In this document: one piece after another, positions 17,271 to 26,380 of the stretch
Numbering within the stretch: position 1 is the stretch's first letter
Layout: the number at the start of each line of letters is the position of its first letter
Source: Granulicella sp. S156
GTDB taxonomy: Bacteria; Acidobacteriota; Terriglobia; Terriglobales; Acidobacteriaceae
DNA: 64,000 bases
Direction of reading: 5' to 3'
Assembly (NCBI RefSeq): GCF_009766105.1
Contig: NZ_LMUH01000022.1
Coordinates: 512,428 to 576,427, forward strand
Program-made: the position numbers and the translations under genes
The notes under the pieces: generated by a model
What the model saw: only the letters and a program-made list of their open reading frames with translations
Databases searched by the model: none
What the model was told of the DNA's origin: nothing

Positions 17271-18863
17271 CTAGGCCCAGTAACTGCGATCCAAGGTCCG
17301 GTATTGGATCGCCTCGGCGATGTGCTTGACGGCGATCTCGTTCGCTGAATCCAGGTCCGCGATGGTTCGCGAGACCTTTAGGATGCGGTCGTGGGCGCGA
17401 GCGCTGAGGCCTTGCTGCTGCATGGCGCGCTCCAACAGCCGCTCAGCGTCGCTTGCTAATTCGCAGTGCACGCGAATCTGCTGGGTCGACATCTGGGCGT
17501 TGGAGAATACGGCCCGGCTTGCCGATTTCGAAGAGCCTTTGGTACGGGCTCCACTCTCCAGAAAGCGAGCATGTTGCCGCTCCCGAGCTGCGAGTACACG
17601 GGCGCGAATCTCTGCCGAGCCCTCCGCTGCCGAGCCGCTCCGGAGCTCCTTATACTGCACCGCCGGTACCTCGATATGGATGTCGATGCGATCCAGCAGT
17701 GGCCCGCTCACCTTGGCGACGTAGCGCTGAATCATCGGTTCCGTGCATCTGCAGTCGTGCGTCTTGTCATTTCGAAAACCACAAGGGCAGGGGTTCATTG
17801 CGGCGGCGAGCATGAAGCGCGCTGGAAAGCTCAGACTCATGGCCGCACGCGCGATCGTCACAGTGCCATCCTCGAGCGGCTGACGCAAGACTTCCAGCAC
17901 GTTGCGTGGAAACTCCGGCAGCTCGTCCAGAAAGAGAAGGCCGTTATGCGCCAGTGAGACCTCACCCGGCCGCGGGATCACGCCGCCGCCGATCAACCCG
18001 GCGTCCGAAACGGTGTGGTGCGGCGCACGAAAGGGACGCTGCGTAACAAGCCCTTCATCCTTGTTCAGCACACCTGCGACGGAGTGAATCTTGGTGGTCT
18101 CTAGTGCTTCTTCAAAGCGCAGCGGCGCGAGGATCGACGGCAGGCGCTTGGCCAGCATCGTCTTTCCGCTGCCTGGAGGGCCGATCATCAGAATGTTATG
18201 GCCCCCGGCTGCGGCTACTTCCAGGGCTCGCTTGGCCACATGCTGGCCGCGCACATCACGAAAGTCAGCGTGGTACTCCTGTACATCGCCCAACAGTGCC
18301 TTGGTGTCGACGACCAGAGGCGGCGCCGTGATGCCTCCCATTGCAGCCGAGTTCAGCAGCTCGCGCACTTCAAGCAGGCTGTTGACCGGATAGACGTTGA
18401 CACCCTGCACTACGGCGGCCTCGCGCGCGTTGGCTGCAGGAATGATCAGGTTGCGAATTCCGGCGGCGCGGGCGGCGACGGCAATTGGCAGCATTCCCTG
18501 CACCGCTCGCAGAGTGCCATCGAGGCCAAGCTCCCCCACCAGCACGAAATCGCTGATGTCCCTGATCGCCAAGCCGCCGTAGGCACCGAGGATGCCAACG
18601 GCAATCGGCAGATCGAAGCCGGAGCCCTCTTTCTTAAGATCGGCAGGGGCGAGGTTGATGGTGATACGCGTCGGCGGTAGATCGAAGCCAGAATTCTTGA
18701 TCGCCGAGCGGACGCGGTCGCGGCTCTCGCGTACAGCAGCGTCGGGCAGACCGACGGTGGCAAAGATGTCTTCTTTGGTTTTTACTCCGGAGAAGTCAAC
18801 CTCGACATCGATAATGTGCGCGTCGATTCCGTAAACCGCTGCGCTGCGCGCTTTGAAGAGCAT
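17271..18863 (-). CDS. comM: YifB/ComM family Mg-chelatase-like AAA ATPase
   Basis: A 530-aa protein. In competent bacteria ComM is a hexameric helicase that drives branch migration during transformation. The N-terminal Lon-protease-like domain reads [20 protein letters not shown] and [13 protein letters not shown]. The AAA core has Walker [16 protein letters not shown] near 225-239 and [10 protein letters not shown] near 300. Conserved cysteines lie in [20 protein letters not shown]. The C-terminus is [18 protein letters not shown]. The ATG at 18863 is chosen over 18914 because AGGCAGGG precedes it and the extension looks unlike the family start (typically [14 protein letters not shown]). 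Its 3' end is duplicated at 14.73 kb. Confidence 0.93.
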   Translation of the reverse strand: MLFKARSAAVYGIDAHIIDVEVDFSGVKTKEDIFATVGLPDAAVRESRDRVRSAIKNSGFDLPPTRITINLAPADLKKEGSGFDLPIAVGILGAYGGLAIRDISDFVLVGELGLDGTLRAVQGMLPIAVAARAAGIRNLIIPAANAREAAVVQGVNVYPVNSLLEVRELLNSAAMGGITAPPLVVDTKALLGDVQEYHADFRDVRGQHVAKRALEVAAAGGHNILMIGPPGSGKTMLAKRLPSILAPLRFEEALETTKIHSVAGVLNKDEGLVTQRPFRAPHHTVSDAGLIGGGVIPRPGEVSLAHNGLLFLDELPEFPRNVLEVLRQPLEDGTVTIARAAMSLSFPARFMLAAAMNPCPCGFRNDKTHDCRCTEPMIQRYVAKVSGPLLDRIDIHIEVPAVQYKELRSGSAAEGSAEIRARVLAARERQHARFLESGARTKGSSKSASRAVFSNAQMSTQQIRVHCELASDAERLLERAMQQQGLSARAHDRILKVSRTIADLDSANEIAVKHIAEAIQYRTLDRSYWA

Positions 18864-18964
18864 GTCCCTGCCTGATGCCATCAGTGAGGCGATATAGTTT
18901 CGCAAGTGTAGCATTACACTTTACAGCTGAAAACAATTGGCTTGCCCCTGTCCTGGAGAACGAT

Positions 18965-19924
18965 ATGAACCTTGCACCTTCTTCCCTCCGCACCAGCCTC
19001 TACTCGGTTGCGTTGGCTGCTTTCGCACTCTCTCCGCTGTTTGTGGCCTACGCTCAAGAAACCCCAGCGAAGCCGGCCGACACCACAGAGCCTAGCTCCG
19101 CTCCTCCAGCACCTGCCTCAACCACCCCCGTCAGCAACACAGAGACGGCCTGGACGATGCTGGACACTGCCCTCAACGGCATCAAGGACGAAAAGCACTC
19201 CGACCTGCGCACCCAGGCTCTTGCCGCCCTGGGAACGATGGGAGCAAACACCCGCGCAGGGCATCTGATCGCTGAGGCGATGAAGGATGATGACATCGAT
19301 GTCCGCACGGCTGCTGTTCTCGCCGCCGGCCAGACAAAGAATCGTGCGCTTATCCTCAATCTCCGCGCCAAGCTCGACGACAAAGAGCCTCAGGTCGCCT
19401 TCGCGGCCGCCGTCACGCTTTCGAAGATGAACGATCGCTCTGGCGAAGACATCCTGATGGATGTGGTGGACGGCGACCGCAAGGCCAACTCCGGCCTCCT
19501 CAACGGGACCATGCACACCATGAGCAAGGACCTGCACAACCCCTCAGCCCTCGCCAAGATCGGTGCGCTTCAGGGGGCCAGCATGCTGCTCGGGCCCTTC
19601 GGCTTCGGCATCACGGCCTATGAGTACGTTCGTAAGAATGGTGGCGAATCCGCCCATGTTATCGCCATCACAGAGCTCTCCAAAACCAAGACTGAGTCCC
19701 ACCGCGAGCTGTTCGTAAAAGCCCTCGGGGACAAGGATCCCGCTGTCCGCATTGCCGCCGCCAAAGCACTTGGCGACTACCACGATAAGGCCGCCACCAT
19801 CGCGCTGGTCCCCCTCTTTGACGACACCAAGCCGCCTGTACGATTGAGCGCGGCGGCGGCGTATCTGCACAGCACGAGTATTAGAACTACGGCCAAGGCG
19901 TCCGCACCGGAGACAACTGAGTAA
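18965..19924 (+). CDS. Exported HEAT-repeat protein
   Basis: A 319-aa protein with a signal peptide (hydrophobic core YSVALAAFALSPLFVAYAQE, cleavage near residue 28), a Pro/Thr/Ala-rich linker, and helical HEAT/PBS-lyase-like repeats: LRTQALAALGTMG, DIDVRTAAVLAAGQTKN, EPQVAFAAAVTLSKM, DPAVRIAAAKALGDYHDK, KPPVRLSAAAAYLHS. A central segment ALQGASMLLGPFGFGITAYEYVRK is hydrophobic and breaks the repeat set. GGAGAA 8 nt before the ATG at 18965 fixes the start, rejecting a longer frame from 18875 that overlaps comM's upstream region. It is divergent from comM. Such proteins are usually periplasmic scaffolds; a specific role is unknown. Confidence 0.82.
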   Translation: MNLAPSSLRTSLYSVALAAFALSPLFVAYAQETPAKPADTTEPSSAPPAPASTTPVSNTETAWTMLDTALNGIKDEKHSDLRTQALAALGTMGANTRAGHLIAEAMKDDDIDVRTAAVLAAGQTKNRALILNLRAKLDDKEPQVAFAAAVTLSKMNDRSGEDILMDVVDGDRKANSGLLNGTMHTMSKDLHNPSALAKIGALQGASMLLGPFGFGITAYEYVRKNGGESAHVIAITELSKTKTESHRELFVKALGDKDPAVRIAAAKALGDYHDKAATIALVPLFDDTKPPVRLSAAAAYLHSTSIRTTAKASAPETTE

Positions 19925-19948
19925 GGGCACGCCTACAAGAATGTTGTC

Positions 19949-19977
19949 CAGAAGCTTCCCATAATGGGGAGCTTCTG
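19949..19977. terminator. Terminator between convergent genes
   Basis: CAGAAGCTTCCC (19949-19960) pairs with GGGGAGCTTCTG (19966-19977) with one G-T pair around a 5-nt loop. It sits between the HEAT gene (ends 19924) and the converging DUF2239-kinase gene (ends 19978), abutting the latter's stop codon. Confidence 0.7.
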
Positions 19978-21552
19978 CTATCGGCTGTTATTGCCCTTCA
20001 CCAGCGCAATTGCATGGCTAAACCTGGGGCTCTGAAAGGCTGGCAAGGTTTCGTTCAACAGAGCACAAGCGAAGCGCACCTTGGTTTCGTTCGTGTTGAT
20101 CCCGGCCATCTCTCCGCGAACTTCGCTCCACCGTATGCCCTTCATATCGGCTGCTGTCAGCTTTGTCGCAGGCGCTGCGGCAGCTACGAAGTTCAGCACT
20201 ACCATGGCGTAAAACATGCGGTTCGCCTGTTGCATTAGAAAGAAGCGGGCTCGATGAAGATCGTTCAACGCAGCGCCAAAGTAGTTCTGCAGGACAAGCT
20301 CTTTCTCGCTCTCCTCCGTCGTAAAGAAATTGGCAATCGCCGCTAAGTCCACATACCGGTCTGCGGCAAACGCTGACTCCCAGTCCACCAGCCAGACTCG
20401 CTCTTTTTGGAACAGGACATTACCGGGGTTGAGATCGTTATGGCTGGAAACCAGATCAAGGTCCTGCCTGGGATAGGCAGCGGCCAGTTCCCCATAAAAC
20501 TTCAGGTGCTTCTCGATGGCTCTCTTCGCCAGGATGCCAGTCTCTATGCATCTGCGGATCAGCATGTCGACACCCTCCAAATAATCGACCAAGCCAGGAA
20601 ACAGCGGTGCATCATGCAAATCTCGGACGGCCTTCACGATCATTCGCAACGACTTGGCCTTCGATCTTTCTACTGAAGTTGGGTCCGGAACGATAAAGTC
20701 TGTGACAGCCACTCCAGCATTCACATCGGCATAGATCAAACGCGGCGCCACACCAGCGTCGGCGGCAATCTTCAAGCAGGCATATTGCCGTGCGGGATCG
20801 CGCAGGCCGTCCGGTTGTCCTTCGATTCGCAAGATGTACTCGGTTTGATTGGCGGTGACTTTAAACACGCCAGCCCCTGACGCCCCATTCGTGATCCGCT
20901 CAATCGCCTGAATCTCAGAGGTGCCGAATGCGCGAAGAACCGCTTCACGCTTTGTGAGCGGAATGACAGCGTCAAGCGGTGAGGGCGCATATCCGAAGGC
21001 CGCCGGGGCGAGCTTACCTATATGCTTGCGCACATCGGTAGCCCAATTCGAGGTCGGGATGGAGAAACGTTGCACATCGCCGGCGAACAACGCCCGTAGT
21101 GCCTCCTCGTATCCAGGCGCATTCCCTGCGATGGCCGTCATGAAACGGTAAAGAGCTTCACGTGCAGCTCGTATTTTTTCTTCGCCCGCATTCTCACGGC
21201 GGGCCTGGTCGACCAGTTTTCGCAGTGTCGCAGAAGCTCCTCCCTGCTGCTGCCCCAGCCACTCCCACTGCCGAGGCAGTAGAGTTACCTCTCGCGCTAC
21301 AACACCCAGTCTCGGCCGCCCCGCATTGCGCGACTCCAGGGGTTCGGCAGTGATTGGAGACGTTGCCTCCGCCAATGTGCGGGGGTTCAGGTCGATCTGG
21401 GCGCCTGTTTGGTCGTCGAAGACCAACACTGGAGCTACCTCCCCTCGGGCGATCACTTCCTTAATCTTCTCCGCCACGCTTGCCAGCGAGCCCGATGCAA
21501 TACAGCGATCTCCTTCAAAAGCTGTGACCTGGAGCGAGAGTGGGGTGGACAT
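19978..21552 (-). CDS. DUF2239 domain fused to a choline kinase/APH-type phosphotransferase
   Basis: A 524-aa protein with two parts. Residues 1 to about 190 match the DUF2239 family as I know it: VTAFEGDRCIASGSLASV, PVLVFDDQTGAQIDLN, GRPRLGVVAREVTLLPRQWE, GGASATLRKLVDQARRE, AGNAPGYEEALRALFAGD. Residues about 200-500 are a kinase-like phosphotransferase: nucleotide loop ITNGASGAGVFKVT near 217-230, EYILRIEG, catalytic SSHNDLNPGNVLF near 364-376, and metal-binding LVDWESAFA near 384. Relatives phosphorylate choline, ethanolamine or aminoglycosides. DUF2239 proteins are normally about 200 aa alone. The reading frame is continuous through the joint. The start at 21552 (AAAGG upstream) or 21573 (GAGG upstream) is open. 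Two direct-repeat operators lie just upstream. Confidence 0.82.
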   Translation of the reverse strand: MSTPLSLQVTAFEGDRCIASGSLASVAEKIKEVIARGEVAPVLVFDDQTGAQIDLNPRTLAEATSPITAEPLESRNAGRPRLGVVAREVTLLPRQWEWLGQQQGGASATLRKLVDQARRENAGEEKIRAAREALYRFMTAIAGNAPGYEEALRALFAGDVQRFSIPTSNWATDVRKHIGKLAPAAFGYAPSPLDAVIPLTKREAVLRAFGTSEIQAIERITNGASGAGVFKVTANQTEYILRIEGQPDGLRDPARQYACLKIAADAGVAPRLIYADVNAGVAVTDFIVPDPTSVERSKAKSLRMIVKAVRDLHDAPLFPGLVDYLEGVDMLIRRCIETGILAKRAIEKHLKFYGELAAAYPRQDLDLVSSHNDLNPGNVLFQKERVWLVDWESAFAADRYVDLAAIANFFTTEESEKELVLQNYFGAALNDLHRARFFLMQQANRMFYAMVVLNFVAAAAPATKLTAADMKGIRWSEVRGEMAGINTNETKVRFACALLNETLPAFQSPRFSHAIALVKGNNSR

Positions 21553-21585
21553 GAGAGACCTTTCGATAGACATCGGCCTCGATTA

Positions 21586-21629
21586 TACCCGGGTAAAACA
21601 TGTCAACACAATATTACCCGGATAAAACA
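21586..21629. promoter_or_regulatory. Paired operator-like direct repeats TACCCGG(G/A)TAAAACA
   Basis: TACCCGGGTAAAACA at 21586-21600 and TACCCGGATAAAACA at 21615-21629 are 29 bp apart start to start, i.e. on nearly the same helix face after three turns. The first includes the palindrome TACCCGGGTA. They lie between the DUF2239-kinase gene (leftward, 34-60 bp away) and the YjbR gene (rightward, 69 bp away), so one regulator may control both. The regulator is not in the window. Confidence 0.65.
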
Positions 21630-21697
21630 GACAGCGCATCCCCCGATGAACGGCAGTGCATAGAATTGTCGTTGGACAGAGTAAGGAAGCGAAAGGC

Positions 21698-22090
21698 ATG
21701 AATAAGACCACTGAAACTCCTCCGAGTCCTGACCTCTTTCGCAGACTTGCACTGGCGCTGCCTGAGGCGGCCGAGAGCTCGCACATGGGTGCGCCGGACT
21801 TTCGCATCCATGACCGTATCTTCGCCACACTCGCCTACGGCAGCAAAGGCCTTGGAACGCTCAAGCTCACCCCTGAACAGCAGGCAGGCTTTCTTGCGGA
21901 TGCGCCCGATCTTTTCACACCTGCCCCCGGCGGCTGGGGCCGCATGGGCATGACGCTCGTCCGCCTCGATGCGCCTGAAGAGGTTCTCGCAGGGGCGCTC
22001 TCGACCGCCTTCCACAATACCCTCGCGAAGCAGACGGCGAAGAAGCGCACGGCCTCAGCGAGCAAGTCTCGTGCGCGCCGCCTACAATAG
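21698..22090 (+). CDS. MmcQ/YjbR family protein
   Basis: A 130-aa protein of the MmcQ/YjbR (CyaY-like double-wing) family: LFRRLALALPEAAESSHMG, PDFRIHDRIFATLAYGSKGL, GTLKLTPEQQAGFLA, GGWGRMGMTLVRLD and a lysine/arginine-rich tail. Members are small DNA-binding-like proteins of unknown biochemical role. The ATG at 21698, after GAAAGG, is preferred to the upstream frame from 21656. It shares the upstream operator region with the DUF2239-kinase gene. It ends 29 bp before the serine dehydratase start, so the two may be co-transcribed. Confidence 0.9.
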   Translation: MNKTTETPPSPDLFRRLALALPEAAESSHMGAPDFRIHDRIFATLAYGSKGLGTLKLTPEQQAGFLADAPDLFTPAPGGWGRMGMTLVRLDAPEEVLAGALSTAFHNTLAKQTAKKRTASASKSRARRLQ

Positions 22091-22118
22091 GCATCGTGCC
22101 AACCTGCACAGGATGTCT

Positions 22119-23582
22119 ATGAACACCAGTCTCTTCGAGCTCTTTAAAATCGGTATCGGGCCCTCGAGCTCGCATACTGTCGGCCCCATGCGCGCAGCCT
22201 TGCGGTTCGTTCACACTCTCGACAGCAACAGCCTGCTCGAGCCAACCACTTCTATCACCGTGGACCTCTACGGCTCGCTCGCGCTCACCGGAATTGGCCA
22301 TGGCACAGACGGCGCTGTGCTCCTCGGTCTGCTCGGCGAAGCTCCCGATAGAGTCGATCCTGCACAGATTGACTCGCTCATCGCTGCGATTCGATCTTCG
22401 CAGCAACTGCAACTCCTCGGTCGCCACCAGATCGTATTCCGGGAGAGCGAACATCTGCTCTTCCACCGCAACCAGATGTATCCCGATCCGGAAACAGTGA
22501 CTCATCCCAATGGCCTTCGCTTCACGGCGCGCGCTGCCAACGGAGACACGCTTGCGAGCGGGGTCTATTACTCCATTGGCGGCGGCTTCATCGTCTCCGC
22601 AGAGGAGTTCGCCAATCCTGGCGATGCGAGGAAGCGTGAGGTGCCTTACACGTTCTCCAGCGCCGAGCAGTTGCTCAAGCTCGCCAGCGAACAGAAGCTC
22701 TCCATCGCCGAGATCGTACTTGCGAACGAAGTCGCGCTGCTCAACGAGAAGACCATCGTGCATCCGCCGCCAAGAGATGCCGGCGCCGTTCATGATGGCG
22801 AATCTGCCGTGAAGCAATCCATCCTCACCCTGTGGGAGACGATGCGTGCCTGCATCGACCGCGGAGTCGCTACCGAGGGGACACTGCCGGGTGGCCTCAA
22901 CGTCCGCAGGCGCGCTGCCGGTCTTGCGCGGCGCCTTGCGCGACTAGACGAAGAGGGCCGTACCCGTGATCCGCTTGCACCGATGGACTCGGTCACACTC
23001 GTTGCCATGGCGGTCAACGAAGAGAACGCGGCTGGCGGCCGTGTCGTGACGGCACCGACGAACGGTGCTGCCGGCGTCATCCCGGCTATCGCTTACTTCT
23101 ATCTGCATCATGCCTCGCATGACCTGTCTGAAGCCGACAAAGAAGCTGGGCTGCTACGCTACTTCCTCACCGCGGCGGCTATCGGCATTCTGTACAAGGA
23201 GAATGCCAGCATCTCAGGCGCAGAGGTCGGCTGCCAGGGTGAAGTCGGCGTGGCCTGTTCGATGGCTGCGGGCGGCCTCGTCGCTGCGCTTGGCGGCGAC
23301 AACAGTGCGATCGAGCATGCTGCCGAGATCGCGATGGAGCATAACCTCGGCATGACCTGCGATCCCATCGGGGGGCTGGTGCAGATTCCCTGCATTGAGC
23401 GCAATGGTATGGGTGCGGTAAAGGCTGTCAACGCCTCGCGCCTGGCGATGAACGATCAGGGGAGCCACAAGATCTCGCTCGATCAGGTGATCGAGACCAT
23501 GTACCGCACGGGGATGGACATGCAGTCGCGCTACAAGGAGACCAGCCTCGCCGGACTCGCGCTGAATATCATCGAGTGTTGA
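22119..23582 (+). CDS. sdaA: L-serine ammonia-lyase, iron-sulfur type
   Basis: A 487-aa single-chain enzyme that deaminates L-serine to pyruvate using a [4Fe-4S] cluster. The N-terminal beta domain begins [20 protein letters not shown] and includes GPMRAALRF. The catalytic alpha domain has [13 protein letters not shown] near 310, cysteines in [18 protein letters not shown] near 368-383, and [19 protein letters not shown] near 411-428. The three cluster cysteines are present. An ATG six bases earlier (22113) is also possible; the AGG before them fits 22119 better. A longer frame from 21969 overlaps the YjbR gene and is rejected. Confidence 0.96.
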   Translation: MNTSLFELFKIGIGPSSSHTVGPMRAALRFVHTLDSNSLLEPTTSITVDLYGSLALTGIGHGTDGAVLLGLLGEAPDRVDPAQIDSLIAAIRSSQQLQLLGRHQIVFRESEHLLFHRNQMYPDPETVTHPNGLRFTARAANGDTLASGVYYSIGGGFIVSAEEFANPGDARKREVPYTFSSAEQLLKLASEQKLSIAEIVLANEVALLNEKTIVHPPPRDAGAVHDGESAVKQSILTLWETMRACIDRGVATEGTLPGGLNVRRRAAGLARRLARLDEEGRTRDPLAPMDSVTLVAMAVNEENAAGGRVVTAPTNGAAGVIPAIAYFYLHHASHDLSEADKEAGLLRYFLTAAAIGILYKENASISGAEVGCQGEVGVACSMAAGGLVAALGGDNSAIEHAAEIAMEHNLGMTCDPIGGLVQIPCIERNGMGAVKAVNASRLAMNDQGSHKISLDQVIETMYRTGMDMQSRYKETSLAGLALNIIEC

Positions 23583-23634
23583 CGAAGGCCTATGTGACGA
23601 ACATAGGCTGAGGTGGTTTGATGGGTGCTTCCCG

Positions 23635-23949
23635 ATGAAACGATCGCGCCTTCTACTGGGTATTGTCGCGCTATTGATCCTTCTTGTAGCGCTCGATGCC
23701 ACCCGTGCTCCGCAAAAACAGGTGACCGCACGGCTCTATCTCGGGGCTGTGCGGTTCTATCAGCGCGATCTTCAACCCCTTACTGCCAGCTTCATTCGCT
23801 GCCGCTATAACCCAACCTGCTCGCGCTACTCGATACAGGCCGTGCAACGTTTTGGGATTGCCAAAGGGTTGGGGCTCACGATCAAGCGCATCGCCTCGTG
23901 CAATGGCTCTGTGCCCATGGGAACGAATGATCCGGTTCCAGCTAGATAG
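23635..23949 (+). CDS. yidD: Membrane protein insertion efficiency factor YidD
   Basis: A 104-aa protein with an N-terminal membrane anchor (LLLGIVALLILLVALDA). It carries the YidD signature YQRDLQPLTASFIRCRYNP, TCSRYSIQAVQRFG and the late RIASCNGSVPMGTNDPVP. YidD sits at the inner membrane and helps YidC-dependent insertion. It is usually next to rnpA and yidC; here it stands alone after the serine dehydratase gene, which is unusual placement. It is slightly longer than the 70-85 aa norm because of the anchor. Confidence 0.9.
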   Translation: MKRSRLLLGIVALLILLVALDATRAPQKQVTARLYLGAVRFYQRDLQPLTASFIRCRYNPTCSRYSIQAVQRFGIAKGLGLTIKRIASCNGSVPMGTNDPVPAR

Positions 23950-23954
23950 CTGGT

Positions 23955-25133
23955 CTACTCTCGTTCCACCGCCAACGCCACCGAGTTCCCCCCACCTAAA
24001 CACAGTGCAGCGACACCCTTCTTCACATCGCGACGTTGCATCTCGTGCAGCAGAGTCACGAGCACGCGTGCGCCGCTGGCTCCGATGGGGTGCCCGATCG
24101 CGACAGCACCGCCATTTACGTTCACTCGCTCCAGGCCCAGGCCCAACTCCTTGGTCACACCGAGCGCCTGCACGCTGAAGGCTTCATTCAACTCAAACAG
24201 ATCCACTTGATCGATCGACCACTTCGCACGCTCCAGCACCTTCTTGATCCCGGTCACCGGAGCGAGCATCACCCACTTCGGTGCGACGCCACTGGTAGCC
24301 TGTGCGCGGATCGTCGCCAGCGGTTTGAGCCCAAGCTCGCGGGCCTTCTCCGCGGACATGACCACAACCGCAGCCGCCGCATCGTTTACCCCGGGAGCGT
24401 TGCCCGCTGTCACCGTACCGTCCTTTTTGAACGCCGGCTTCAGCGCAGCGAGCGCCTCCAGGGACGCATCTTCGCGAACACTCTCATCGCGCGTCACCAT
24501 CACCGAGCCCTTCTTGCTCTTCACCTCGACAGGCACAACCTCTGCGTCGAAGCGACCCTCGCGCCAGGCCGCAGCCGCCTTGCGATGGGAGGCCAGGGCG
24601 TATTCGTCCTGCTGCTCCCGGGTAATCGAATGCTTCTCAGCGACGAGTTCGCCGGTCATGCCCATGTGGAAGTCTTCGCACGCGCACCATAACCCGTCGC
24701 GAATCATCGAGTCCACTACAGCTCCGTCGCCCATGCGCAAACCCTTACGTGCACCCGGCAACAGATAGGGTGCATTCGACATGGATTCCATGCCACCGGC
24801 GACAACGATCTCCGCATCGCCCTGAGAGATCGCGTGAGCGGCCAACGCAACGGCCTTCAGGCCCGATCCACACACCATGTTGATCGTCAGAGCACTTACG
24901 GTATCCGCGAGCCCGCCACGCAAGGCAGCCTGTCGTGCCGGGTTCTGTCCTAGTCCCGCTGGCAACACGCAGCCCATGAGGCATTCGTCGACGCTCTCCG
25001 CTGCGATGCCGGCTCGTTGCACGGCGGCTCGTACCGCGATAGCGCCAAGCTCTACAGCAGACATCTCCGACAACCCACCCTGGAACTTCCCAACTGGCGT
25101 CCGTACTGCACTTACGATCACAACATCCCGCAT
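23955..25133 (-). CDS. Acetyl-CoA C-acetyltransferase (thiolase)
   Basis: A 392-aa type II thiolase that condenses or cleaves acetoacetyl-CoA. The N-terminus [17 protein letters not shown] is canonical. The nucleophilic cysteine is in [14 protein letters not shown] near residue 87. [14 protein letters not shown] follows. The C-terminal half has [10 protein letters not shown] near 316, [18 protein letters not shown] near 340-357 with the catalytic histidine, and [12 protein letters not shown] near 379 with the second cysteine. GAGGAG 7 nt before the ATG at 25133 decides the start and rejects a frame running to 25355. It ends 5 bp from the yidD stop (convergent). It could serve acetoacetyl-CoA formation for isoprenoids, PHB or fatty-acid breakdown. 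Confidence 0.95.
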   Translation of the reverse strand: MRDVVIVSAVRTPVGKFQGGLSEMSAVELGAIAVRAAVQRAGIAAESVDECLMGCVLPAGLGQNPARQAALRGGLADTVSALTINMVCGSGLKAVALAAHAISQGDAEIVVAGGMESMSNAPYLLPGARKGLRMGDGAVVDSMIRDGLWCACEDFHMGMTGELVAEKHSITREQQDEYALASHRKAAAAWREGRFDAEVVPVEVKSKKGSVMVTRDESVREDASLEALAALKPAFKKDGTVTAGNAPGVNDAAAAVVVMSAEKARELGLKPLATIRAQATSGVAPKWVMLAPVTGIKKVLERAKWSIDQVDLFELNEAFSVQALGVTKELGLGLERVNVNGGAVAIGHPIGASGARVLVTLLHEMQRRDVKKGVAALCLGGGNSVALAVERE

Positions 25134-25205
25134 GACACGTCTCCTCTGTTCGCGGTCAAACGCTGCAGTGCGCAAACCAAGGCCGAACGCCGTAGTATAC
25201 GTCCC

Positions 25206-26036
25206 ATGACAGATACTTTGCCCGACACGCCGCTTCCGCCATCGGGAGATCTCAGAGCGGAGGGCGTTCTTGAGCCCATCGCCCCCTGGATGCATACGCT
25301 TGCGGTTGTGGCTTTGCTCGCGGGTTTCTCCGTGGTGGCGCACTTTGGGCATCAAGAGACGATCGCGCTGGATCGTCCAATACGCTACGGATCGCAGATC
25401 TTAATGGTCTGGATGTTGCTTGGCTGCGTCGTCGCTGGGGTGTACCACCGCCATCTCTTCTTCTGGAACACGCTGCTGCATAACCGCCGACCATGGTTTC
25501 TCGAAGTTGTGCGCGGTATGACGATCTATGCCGCGTGCCTGGTAACGCTCAGCTTCGTCGTCATGGTCGCCATGTCGATCCTCGTGCTACGACATCCTGA
25601 TCCTTCACACGTCGCAAACCTCCATGAGCAAGTCGTGTCCCGTCTTCACTTGAAGAATAAGACGGTCGAATCGGTCGCGCCGACGACAGGGTTCGAGCTT
25701 CTGCTGTGGACTGGTGTCAGCCTCACGGCAGGCTTTTGTGAGGAACACATCTTTCGCGGGTACCTGCTTCGCCAAGCCCTCTCTTTCTTTTCCATAGCGG
25801 GCGCCTCTCAACGATTCGCCACGATCCTCTCGATCACGGTAACGTCTCTCCTCTTCGGAAGCCTTCATCTCTATGAAGGTGTCGGAGGTGCAATCTTCGT
25901 CGGCATACTCGGACTCATGTACGCGATTCTCGCGCTGCGCTTCGGAAATCTGCGCGCCGTCATCGTCGCACACAGCGCACAGGACTTTCTGGTTGGGCTC
26001 TTTCTCTTCCTTCGGCATGCCAATCTGGCACGATGA
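25206..26036 (+). CDS. CPBP family intramembrane glutamic endopeptidase
   Basis: A 276-aa polytopic membrane protein of the CPBP/Abi family (CAAX protease and bacteriocin-processing type). About seven hydrophobic helices are seen. The active-site motifs are intact: [14 protein letters not shown] near 175-188 (EExxxR), FGSLHLYEG near 216, and [10 protein letters not shown] near 254. Family members are membrane metal-independent glutamate proteases; the substrate is unknown. The ATG at 25206 is used rather than a longer frame from 25017, which would overlap the thiolase start. It diverges from the thiolase gene with 72 bp between. Confidence 0.9.
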   Translation: MTDTLPDTPLPPSGDLRAEGVLEPIAPWMHTLAVVALLAGFSVVAHFGHQETIALDRPIRYGSQILMVWMLLGCVVAGVYHRHLFFWNTLLHNRRPWFLEVVRGMTIYAACLVTLSFVVMVAMSILVLRHPDPSHVANLHEQVVSRLHLKNKTVESVAPTTGFELLLWTGVSLTAGFCEEHIFRGYLLRQALSFFSIAGASQRFATILSITVTSLLFGSLHLYEGVGGAIFVGILGLMYAILALRFGNLRAVIVAHSAQDFLVGLFLFLRHANLAR

Positions 26037-26126
26037 TGAAGCCGATGCAGCCATCAAGAGTCCGTAAAGATGGTCCGAGCCAAGAGCGCGCCGAAAAAAT
26101 TCCTTTGCCTTACCTCACTTTTTTTC

Positions 26127-26155
26127 TTGACTATATGTCGCACAAAATCTATACC
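26127..26155 (+). promoter_or_regulatory. Strong sigma-70-like promoter
   Basis: TTGACT (26127-26132), a 17-bp spacer, then TATACC (26150-26155). This is one of the best -35/-10 pairs visible in the window. It would start transcription near 26162, 219 bp before rsmE, with a hairpin in between. Confidence 0.65.
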
Positions 26156-26161
26156 TTCGTT

Positions 26162-26300
26162 AGTTGCTTCACATCGTGAAAGCAGCGTCGATGATCTTTA
26201 TCGATATGGGAGCGCAGGCAAACGCAACCAGGCAAAGCACCAAACAAAGGCAACACACTCAGGGAACGCGATACAGAGCGTTCCCTGAGGTGTTTATCGG
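26162..26300 (+). ncRNA. Candidate small RNA or structured leader upstream of rsmE
   Basis: About 130 nt bounded by the promoter at 26127-26155 and the hairpin at 26256-26292. Within it, TGCTTCAC-ATC-GTGAAAGCA (26164-26183) and TCGAT-N7-ATCGA (26187-26205) can form hairpins, followed by a G-poor single-stranded stretch. No open frame of note. It may be a free-standing sRNA, or a leader whose hairpin attenuates rsmE. It does not match a family I recognise. Confidence 0.4.
26256..26292. terminator. Hairpin upstream of rsmE
   Basis: CACTCAGGGAACGC (26256-26269) pairs with GCGTTCCCTGAGGTG (26278-26292), a near-perfect 14-bp stem with one bulged base and an 8-nt loop. The right flank GTTTATCGGGCC is only weakly T-rich. 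It fits an sRNA terminator or attenuator, and could also serve as the distant end of the CPBP transcript. Confidence 0.65.
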
Positions 26301-26380
26301 GCCTTTGTTCATAGGGGTTTTCGCATGCACGTCTATACGCAACCCGCCACACACATGCGATGTCGCAGTATCCTACAGGC

